Of a stretch of 64,000 nucleotides of DNA, positions 26,135-36,099 are shown one piece after another (position 1 is the stretch's first letter; each line of letters opens with the position of its first letter). Source of the stretch: Ceratotherium simum simum. Its lineage: Eukaryota; Chordata; Mammalia; Perissodactyla; Rhinocerotidae. Position numbers and translations under genes: made by a program. The DNA lies in the NCBI RefSeq assembly GCF_000283155.1, contig NW_004454170.1:9485675-9549674 (forward strand), written 5' to 3'. The notes beneath the pieces are model-generated. The model saw only the letters and a program-made list of their open reading frames with translations. It was not told where the DNA came from and made no database searches.

Positions 26135-26153
26135 AAGCAAAGAAATTGAGAGA

Positions 26154-26159
26154 TTTATT
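26154..26159 (-). promoter_or_regulatory. Candidate INTS7 poly(A) signal AATAAA
   Basis: The plus strand reads TTTATT, i.e. AATAAA on the gene strand, about 1.48 kb after the stop codon. A U/GU-rich stretch follows within 40 nt. A weaker ATTAAA at 26795-26790 could give a shorter transcript. Confidence 0.55.
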
Positions 26160-27117
26160 TAAAAAGGAAACTTCCAGGGAATGTGCCCTGCTTCATCTCA
26201 CAAGCTGCTTCCAGCCCAACTGCCCACGTCATCAATGCCTGCAACCCTATGATCCCTGATGTTTAGAAATCATGATCCCAAAGCACTGAATGATCCCAAA
26301 TTAAGAAAGAACAGTGAAATTATATCTAGTATACTGTGTTGAGACAAGAAAGTATATTATTATTCTATTTTATAATGGTTTTCAACCTGTATTTAAATAG
26401 AAAAAAAAGGGGTTTTCTGGCTAACCAGAAAACTTCTATTCCCTGAGCATCCCAACTAATTGAGGTTGTGTTATAAAGAGATTATTTATCTAGACCATCA
26501 AGTCTAACATTACATAACTTGCCAAGAAGAAACCAAACTAAAGGAAAAGATCTGCCCCCCACAACTTAAAACATTAATAAGATATTAAATGTGAGTGATT
26601 TTTTCACTTTTAAAAACAATATAAAAAGTATATTATACACAATCACACACATATTAGACAAAACAAACTATTAATCTCCAATCTTTCTATGTAGCTGCTC
26701 TTTGGGTCAATTAAATACTAAAACAATAAATTAAGATTGCTTTAGCATAGAAGAGATAGGTAAGTAGTTGAAATAATACAGCAGAATACTTTAATTCTGC
26801 TAGATGGCATGCTCTCATAATCCAGAAGACTGGATGTTTCAGGGAACACTTTCGGGTCCACCTACGGGAGAACTCAGTTTCTACTACCATGGGTAAACCC
26901 TGCACCTACCAGGTCAGAATTTTCCAAAGCCTGGCTCAGAATTAGAGGTCTCTGCCAGCTAGTAAGTAATGTATTTTGATAGAGAAGCAGTCAAATTTAC
27001 TAATTCAGTGACCCCAATATGTGACTTTTCTTAAAAGAAAAAGGCTCAGCAACAAAAAAAGAAACAATAAAAACTTTAAATATGAGATAAAAGTCTTGGT
27101 TTAAGAAGGGATGAGGT

Positions 27118-27425
27118 GGGCCGGCCCCGTGGTTTAGTGGTTAAATGCGCACACTCCGCTACTGGTGGCCCGGGTTCGGATCCCGGGCGCACACCGACGC
27201 ACCGCTTCTCCGGCCATGCTGAGGCTGCGTCCCACATACAGCAACTAGAAGGATGTGCAACTATGACATACAACTATCTACTGGGGCTTTGGGGAGAAAA
27301 AGGAGGAGGACTGGCAAAAGATGTTAGCTCAGAGCCAGTCTTCCTCAGCAAAAAGAGGAGGATTAGCACGGATGTTAGCTCAGGGCCGATCTTCCTAAAA
27401 AAAAAAAAAAAAACAAAAACAAAAA
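27118..27425 (+). mobile_element. ERE SINE in the INTS7 3' UTR (antisense to the gene)
   Basis: Starts GGGCCGGCCCCGTGGTTTAG and has the CGGGTTCGGATCCCGGGC B-box region. The middle is of the CATACAGCAACTAGAAGGAT type, and it ends in a long A-tail. It is flanked by a 14-bp duplication (27103-27116 and 27426-27439) that matches at 12 of 14 positions. Confidence 0.93.
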
Positions 27426-27638
27426 AAGAAAGGACGAGGAAAAAAAATCTTTCTGGCTAGGAACCCAATTATTTCTCAAACTAAATTAAAAAAAAATTTC
27501 CAGAATATTACATTATAGAAACCAAGGAACAAATGGACTCCACATTATAACTTTCATGTCTTAATCCACATGAAAAAACATATTATTTTTGCCAATTTGA
27601 TCAATCCCTGTAAAGTCGGTAGCGCATTCATCACACGG

Positions 27639-27926
27639 CTAAAACCGTGTGTAGGCATTTCGCTGTTGCTGCTGTTGTAATGGTTGCTGGGCTTGCTGCT
27701 GTTGTAGGCGAATTTGCTGGGAATAAGGGTCTTCCAGGGATTTTACAAATATGGTAGTTCTGGGACCAGTCTTCCATACGATACCATTGGCATCTTTCAC
27801 TGAAGATTCCACTGTAATGTTGTGTGTTCCAAGGATAGCAAAGTTCAACAGAAATTGAGTACTGAAGTAATCATTATGAGGTTCAACCCTCTGCTCCATC
27901 TCATTGGTCATATTGTCAATGGGTAT
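27639..27926 (-). CDS. INTS7: INTS7 last coding exon (C-terminus and stop)
   Basis: 288 nt including TAG at 27641-27639, 95 codons ([12 protein letters not shown] ... QQRNAYTRF). Acceptor TTCTTTCATTCCAG|ATA. Strand-like segments ([37 protein letters not shown]) suggest an Ig-like beta-sandwich (inference). The last 26 residues are a Gln-rich tail encoded by CAG/CAA codons. Estimated residues 868-962. A MIR begins 15 bases upstream in the intron. Confidence 0.97.
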   Translation of the reverse strand: MPIDNMTNEMEQRVEPHNDYFSTQFLLNFAILGTHNITVESSVKDANGIVWKTGPRTTIFVKSLEDPYSQQIRLQQQQAQQPLQQQQQRNAYTRF

Positions 27927-30900
27927 CTGGAATGAAAGAATTGTTAAATAACAACAATAACTAACATTTATTGAGTGCTTACTACGAGCTAGGCCCTGTT
28001 CTAAGTGCTTATTTAATTCTTGCAAACAACCAAGAGGTAGGTACTATTATCCTTGCTTTACAGACGAGGAAACCGAAGCAGAGAGGTTAAGTAATTTCTG
28101 CAAGGTCACATGGCTAATGAGTAGTGGAGCTGGAATCAGAACCCAGGAAGGCTTAATCATGAAGCGATACTGCCTCCTCTCTATCCTTGAGCAGAATGAG
28201 CTCCCAGAGCCTTTCTCAACCCCTTCATATGCCACTCTTTCTTCCTTGTGAAGGAGTTCAAGATATGCCCAAAATATGCTGCTTTGGCAAACTGACTATT
28301 TTGAGCTAAAAGCACCTGAGAAACAACAGACGCAGAAAGGGCTCTCTGAACTGCCCCTTTTTACTTAAAACAGGCCATAAAATTTTCCATGAGAAAGGTA
28401 GCCTCCTGTACCAGGAAGAGAAAAACATCCTTATCATTAGAGACTGGGAATCGATGCTGAAATGGATCTGTACAAACAAACTTACTAAAATAACCCTTAC
28501 CTTCCATTAGTCTCCCCCACTGCCCCACTAGATCTCCTAGTCACTGCCCCACAATTTAGTGCCCCAGCCCAAATCTCTTTATCTTGTCATTTTGTCACAA
28601 ATTTACCATTTCTGTGTCTAAAAGGTATATAAGCTTTCTGCTCTGGTCAGGTCTTCATTCTCTTCTGAAGACTCTCATACACATGTAAAATTCTAATAAA
28701 ACCTGTATGCTTTTCTCCTGTTAGTCTGCCTTAATTTCAGTTGAATCTTAGGTTCAGTTAGAGACCCTAAGAGAGTAGGACAGACACTATCCTCCCCTAC
28801 ACTTGCTTACACCACCTCAACTCCAATTCCTTCTTTCTTTAGTCTGTGAGGAGAGAAGCCAAAGAAACAGGATGCAACCACCTGTTTCAGAGAGTTTGCA
28901 ATCTAAGAGACTGAAAAAGAACAATACTAAGTAAATATAAGTTAGGTTTTTTCCTCCTAGCTAGCCTGATTTTATATTACTTAAGTAATGCAGTAATTCC
29001 TCCCTCTTTTAACAAATTCACTTTAGAACTTGCACACTGTTCACTTAATAATCAGTGCCTTGTTCAGACTGGCATAAATCACAGATTTATGGGCTTGTTC
29101 ATTTATTTAGCCAGACACTGTGCCTTTGTCTTTCAAAGAAGAGAAAAACACCTGTTAGTGTACCCTTACGGGTACCCAAGATGAAGTATGTCAAGAGACT
29201 TATTCCGAGAATGAATATAAAGGTAATTGTAATGAATGGTTGACCAGATTGCTCTATGCTTCTGTGAGTTTCTGTTGCATAATTAATTATATAAATGTGC
29301 CCTAAAGCTTTGGGTTGCAATAAGCAGTTAACATGAGGTCAGTTTTCCACAAACATTTATCTGTGACATTAACGAAATGAAGTCGCCAACCAATTCAAGA
29401 TCTTAGAATTATTTATAGGTCCTTGTTTGTTTTTTGTTTGCACATTCAACTTTTGTAGGGTTTTTATTTTCCTAAAGAATATGCCTACCAAACAAGAACT
29501 TCCTTAAAAGGACCAGAAATAGGCCTAGGGAATCTGATCACTCTGAATGGATGATGCATTTTAAGTTGCAAACTCACTGCAAGTAACATTACAAAGAAAT
29601 CATGTACTCCATGGCTTATTATGTCAGCTTCCCGACTAATTAATACCTCTTGAGAGGTAAAGTCAACAAGCAAAAGACCAGTACTTCTCAGTTACAATGG
29701 TTTTTTCTTAACAGTAGAAATCATTACATACAAGGAACAAATAGAATTATGGTTACTCTTCTTTTATACTCAGAGTGAGGAGAGAACTGCAGATAGGGAT
29801 AAGTTAACTATGTAAATTCTCAATACAATCTTCTGTAACAAGAGAGATCATCCAAACATAATAGCTCTACTTTAAATACAGTAAATGATTTTTTTTCCCA
29901 TCACTCACCAAATATTTACTGAGTGGCTACATAAGGCACCGTGCTTTGTGTTATGGCAGTAAAAGAGAGGAAGAGAAGAGAATGAAGGCTAAGCTTTATC
30001 AGAGAGTGGGCAGAGTGCCAGAGAGAGTAAGTTACCAAAGAAAAGAAAGTAATGATGGCTTAAACCAGACCTTCCCTTGGCTTTTTGGCCTAAAACCACC
30101 AGAGAATAAAATGCTCTGTTTTTATATCTGATACTCCTTTCCTTGCTAAGGACCTCAGTTTAAGTATGCCCACAATAAACCTGCACACAACCAATTTGGG
30201 CATTTGAACAACTCTTTGTATACAGCTGTGTACTTGTTTCCTTGCTCCATTCACTGAGAATAAACCAAGGAACTGTAAAGAGATGCCTAAAGAAAGGCAC
30301 ATTCTACTTGTGGAACATCAGTATCTCATGGGCACACATTCAGAAGCTTGGCTTTGGCTAACAAAGTAAACATGATTTTGGTTAACCTACCTCATGATTT
30401 CTCAAAGCAGCACATTCTAGGTTTATTCCCTGAAATTATTCCCTTCAGGAATGATTTTACTTTACCTGACCATTGTATGTCAATGCTATATACTTTTCTT
30501 TTTTTGAATTTGTTAAAATTTACTTAAAATAGAGAAAAATAAATAGATGTGTGCTTTGGCGGGGCAGGGGTGTTAGGGAGACATTCCCCACTCCTGATGT
30601 TTCCCCCCAAGTGGAGGGACCTTTCATTAGATGAACAGTGCTGGTCTCCAGGGGAGGAAGTGAATCCTACCGAATGGTAAGTTTCGGGTGGGAACTGGGC
30701 ATGGGGAGCTAAGCACCTTCTCTTTCCCTTCTTCTCTGGGCATGAGGGTGCTCCTCCCTACCATCAGCGTTGCGGGGACAGGCTCTTATGTGTACTGGCT
30801 GAGAGTGGGTGGGCAAGTTCCATTCAGAGGTACAAGTCCTTGCTGCCAGGCACCTGGGCTAGGTGTGCCCGCAGCTCTAACAGTAATAACACTCATATTG

Positions 30901-33900
30901 TGATCTCTGTCTGCCTGCAAGCTTTGTCTATCAACCGGCTCAGGCAGGGAAGAGAGAAGCGTTGTTTATCAGCCCCCTCAAACTCCAACATGTGCTTTTA
31001 ACTTATGTCCATCTGATCCCTTGGGAAGTATAACTGCAATCTGCGTAACTGTGAAGAACTAGAAAACTTCAGCAATGAGTTGCTAAAATTTGCACGGCCA
31101 TTCTGCCTCTTTTCTCAATTACCTTGTAGTCTTGTCCGGATTTACTCTGTAGAGTGGAAGAAACATTCAGACAGACAGACTGAATTTTGCGAAAGAGTCC
31201 TGGTTTAGATCCATGCTGAACGACTCCCTCTACCTTCAGCGCCAGCTGCTGGTTATTCTGGACAGCGATGGGCTCTGCAGGGTTCCGGGGGGATGGTGAC
31301 AGAGCAAGCTGGAATACCAACGTTAAAATAAATGCTAACAACCAAGAACAAGCTTCCTTCCAAAAAACATGTCTGTGCTCATCACTGGTTACAGGTTAAC
31401 ATGTTATACAGACACACACGCACACACCTAATGATCTGACTGTGCTGGGATAACCAGATAGCTGTACCCTTCAAGTCAAGGGTTCCTTATCCTTAATGCC
31501 TCCTTTTAAATACCACTGTGTTTTTTACTCCAAATCCCACTTCTATTTGAGGGTAACAGAGGATTAGAGAATAGAGAAGGCACTGTTCTTTCAATTTCTG
31601 TGGTGGGGCATTTCTTTGACAATGAACCAATTTCAGTAGGGAAATGCACTACGTAAATTTTCATGTCCAGCTATTTCTCTGGTCTCAGGTAATTTTAAAT
31701 AGACAAAAACAAATAAAAATGAACTTAAAATTCTAGGATTACATACACAGTCAAGTTATCATGGTATAAAAGTCATTTCCAGAAATGCACCAAATCACAT
31801 TTTTAACCTCTGATTAAAGTAGTTGTTCTTTAAAAACATATTTCAAATCCCAAATACACTTCAATTACAGAAAGCTGAAGTCTTGCTAAATGAAAAGATG
31901 GATGAATTGGGTCTTTTTGATAATGCTGTTGGGTCACTGAACTAATCAACCCTGGGGACATCCTTCCTTAAGACTTCTCATCTAGATAATCAATTTTCCT
32001 TATGATTCAGGTCATTTTGAAATGTAATATTCTATTATTTGCAATCAAAAGCATTTGAATGGATCAAAAGTGCATTGAAGACATTTACTGACAGGGATAA
32101 TCCAGGAAATCTCACAATTTTCCCCTTTTCCCAACAATTCCATTCTTTGAAATGAAAATAGCTTTTGAATTTTGAGTGGCTTAAATATTTTAAAACACTA
32201 ACTCTATTCACTGGCCAGCTCCTCAAAACTTGTTATTCAAGAGAAAAGTGCTTTGGAGGTAGGATTGGTGATGTTTTGCTAGACCTGCTTCATTCTTAGT
32301 TGGGCCTGAATAGGCTGATTGGACATGGACTCAGCTCGAAACCCTTGTATGCTACTATGATGAAAACCCCTCAACTTATTCTTGGAGATAAGAGGCAGAG
32401 CTCCAGGCCTGTCTCAAATGCCTTTGGCACTGACAGGTAAGAAGGGAGGGGGTTTAACTCCCAAATCCCATTCCCTTCACCATACCACCTGATGAAGGGA
32501 GGAAAAACTTACAACTAAAGGGTATAAGTTTTATCAAAACCAAAGGTGAGATCCTGAGGCAGAGCTATGTACCACATAATCTTCAGAAGATAACTGGGTT
32601 TTTCATCTATATTAACCTTAGTATTCTTCCTATATTACCTTGATGCTGGTAGACTGCAGTTTCTGGAAAAAATATCTCTGAAATGAAAGAGGAACTTTCA
32701 GCAAAGCAATTATGGCATTGCAGAGGCATGCTGTATGCTGCAGGGAAAAAAAGAAACTGAATCAATTGAAAATAAATTTCCAAATTTCATCAACAAATGG
32801 TACTTTCAGGAAGAAGTTTAAAAACTACAAATGCTCATGTGATTATTACAAAAGTACACACCAATCAGGAAACAGGTCTAACACCCAGGAACTGCATACA
32901 TTTGTCAAATCTTTCATGTCAAGGAGTACAATTACAGATCTTTACTTTATTTTGAATATTCAATAAAAAGTAAATGACAGGAGAGAGAAAATTCACATTC
33001 CTCAAGGCCAAGCAATATGCAAAATTTGCATTTCTAAAGAGCTTAGAGATACTAGAAATATTATTATATAATTATCTTATATACTAATTATAGAGTAATT
33101 ATCATATGGCAAAGTATGATAAAGAGTATGGTAAAGAATCCAGAACAGCAGATCAATGTCTGGGGCCCGACACCAAATTCCAAGTGGAACCTCTGCTACG
33201 AGCTGCCTCATTCTTTCATCCCTCTCCACTAGGTGGCTTCCTTGTCCCTATGGCCACGGGTCCCCCGAGAGTGAGCAATGGTGGAAACTCACTGGAATTC
33301 AGATTAAGGATGACTATACGGTCCAATTCTATGGTATTCTCAAACCTTAATAAAATACCTTATTTCTAAAATCTATTTCACAAATTTAACTGAGTTTTGA
33401 AAATCCCAGCATAAGTGCAGAGAAATAGAAACACTACAGTGAATCCTTTGAGTCTCAGTGAAAGGATCATAGAATCAGAATTTAAGAGCTCAAAGATATT
33501 TTATTTTATTTATTTATTTTTCTTGTGAGGAGGATTAGCCCTGAGCTAACACCTGTTGCCTATCCTCTTCTTTTTTGCTGAGGAAGACTGGCCCTGGGCT
33601 AACATCCGTGCCCATCTTCCTCTACTTTATGTGGGACGCCTGCCACAGCATGGCTTAACAAGCAGTGCGTAAGTCTGTGCCTGGGATCCAAACCTGTGAA
33701 CCCCGGGCTGTCAGAAGTGGAACGCGCGAACCCAACCACTACGCCACCAGGCCGGCCCCTTTATTTTTTTTAAACCACTTTATTGAGGTATGACTGATAT
33801 ACAAAAAGCTGTACATATTTAATGTATACAACTTGATGAGCTTGGAGATAAGCATGCTCCTGTGAGACCATCAAAGATATTTTAAAGGTCACTCAGGTGA

Positions 33901-36067
33901 CAAAGGTCACCCAGACAGGTGATGGAACAAACTAGGACTAGAACCTAGGTTGTGTGACCCTTACTTCATTGATTTTGTTCTACTTCACCAATTATTTGCA
34001 AACTTAATAGGAAAAAATACATTAAAGCACCATCAGAACATCTATAACTTTGGGTGAGCCAGAACCATCCTGCTTGGTCTACAATCCCCTCCTCAGTCTC
34101 CTCCCCCCTCAGAGGCCCCCAAAGCACCACAGGTTGAAAACCACTGCAGTATATAGTATGCTGTCTGTCCTAAGCTCCTGCCTGCAAGCAGGGTGCACCT
34201 AGTTGCCCATGCTGTAAATGTTTTTAAAAAGTTGGGCAGAAGAATCCACTCCTCATTGCTTTCAGGCTATTGACCATTTTGCGCCTGACAGGCCCATAAT
34301 AAAAATGCCAGGTCTACTACTTGAGATAACCACACACAGATTTAAAGACACTGGTTCTATTCCTTCAGATTTAACTGTCAAAACAGCATTATTCATCTTC
34401 CTGCAGCAAGCAATCTGGGAAGCATCTGCAGGAACATCCTACTTGTGATGGAACCTCTGATGCCACAGTAGTATTTAAGGAGAGAACCATCCTTAAAGGA
34501 CGCACTTAGAGGACTCCAAGCGACCTCAGGCTGTTTCCTGGGCAAAAAAGCACCATTCTCCTTTTTAAAAGAATGGATGCAGATTGTACAATTCCCCACT
34601 GGGAAAGTGTGGACTGCCTCTGAGGCCATTAGCCCCTGGGCACACCTCCACAGGTATGTTAGTAGCAGACAGCTATTAAAGTAAGAGTCTGGAGATGTGG
34701 AATCACATATCATGGTTAGAAAACCAGCAGGAGGACTAGTGCATCACCCCGACTCTCTCCTCTGCCAAATCCAATAGATACTTTTCAGCCATTATATTAA
34801 TTTGGCCCTTACCTTGGATTACTGCAAAAGCCTGTAACTACTCTTTCTTCTAATTTTATGCCCTCCAAGCCATCACCTGCTCTGCTTCTACATAAAATAG
34901 TGTAAAATCTTAACCACTTCTCTCCTCCACCTGTTTAAAGATTTTATTTATTTATTTTTCCCCCAAGGCCCCAGTAGATAGTTGTATGTCATAGTTGCAC
35001 ATCCATTCCAGTTGCTGTATGTGGGACGCGGCCTCAGCATGGCCGGAGAAGCGGTGTGTCGGTGCTCGCCCGGGATCCGAACCCGGGCCGCCAGCAGCGG
35101 AGCGCGTGCACTTAACCGCTAAGCCACGGGGCCGGCCCTCTCCTCCACCTGTTTAAAATTCTAAAAAGTTCTCTAGTGCCTACAGGATCAAGTCCAAACT
35201 GCTTACCACCGTGTTCAAAGCCTTTCGTCGTCAGGCCTCTGCCTATCCAGTCTCATCTCTCCAGTTCCTAGCCTGTACATTATGCTGCAGCAATAACAAA
35301 CTGTTCCCAGAAGACACCATGCTATTTCACGCCTCTGCTTTCGAACACGTTGTTCTCTGCTCTGCCTGAAATTCCCTACCCCTCCTTACCTGCCTGGAAA
35401 ACTCATATGCAAAGACATCTCTCTGATTTGCATCCTCACTCCATTTTCCCTATCCTTCGACATGAATTACTTTCTCTTTTGTGCTACATCCTACCCTGTG
35501 CAGAGCTCTATTACTGCACATATACCGTACTGTGTTTGTTTACAAAATCCTTCTTTCTTATCAGAATACGGACAACTTGAGGGAAGATCCGCTGTCTTTG
35601 TCATTTTTCTATTCCTAGGATCCAATAAATACTTGCTGCACTGAATTTCCAGAGCTCAGAAAATATCAAATCTATGAAATACAATTTGGAAAGGGAGAAA
35701 AAGGGAATTAACATTAACCACTCCATATGTGCCAGGCCAGGCACTGTGCTAGCCAACAGGCATTATTTCATTTAAACTTCTCAGTAACCTTATGAGGTAG
35801 ATATTTTTCCCATATCATAGAAAAGGACGTTAAGGGGGCTGGCCGGGTGGCGCACGCGGTTAAGTATGCGTGCCACGCTTCGGCAACCTGGGGTTCGCGG
35901 ATTCGGATCCTGGGCATGCACCAACGCACTGCATGTCAAGCTATGCTGTGGCAGCATCCCATATAAAGTAGAGGAAGATGGGCACGGATGTTAGCCCAGG
36001 GGCAATCTTCCTCAGCAAAAAGAGGAGGATTGGCAACGGATGTTAGCTCAGGGCTGATCATCTTCGC

Positions 36068-36099
<32 letters not shown>

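Larger units (their letters stand above)
26135..27638 (-). other. INTS7: INTS7 3' untranslated region (probable extent)
   Basis: From the TAG downwards there is no further coding. Two possible poly(A) hexamers occur on the minus strand: ATTAAA at 26795-26790 and AATAAA at 26159-26154. The second is followed by a U-rich, GU-containing stretch (TTGTGCTTTGCCTTTTTCTC), typical of a cleavage-site downstream element, so a ~1.5 kb UTR is favoured. About 290 nt of it is an ERE SINE in antisense orientation. The end is an estimate. Confidence 0.6.
27927..31122 (-). other. INTS7: INTS7 last intron (3.2 kb)
   Basis: GT-AG intron. It holds a MIR next to the last exon (27940-28160) and a complete solo LTR (28249-28801). 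From 28810 to 31120 I see no clear element or gene. The next intron (31309-32638, 1.3 kb) also shows nothing recognisable. Confidence 0.8.

Noticed and set aside
27118..27200. tRNA-like B box in ERE copies as a real tRNA gene
   Set aside because: Part of a SINE head; no cloverleaf or anticodon arm that I can fold, and it recurs in all ERE copies.
32639..32677. INTS7 exon i as a 39-nt exon
   Set aside because: Starting at 32737 adds 20 in-frame codons that continue the family sequence; 32677 is kept only as a cryptic site.
33106..33369. 87-codon plus-strand frame around the CTCF-like motif
   Set aside because: Lies in an INTS7 intron, antisense, without splice sites; reads as chance.
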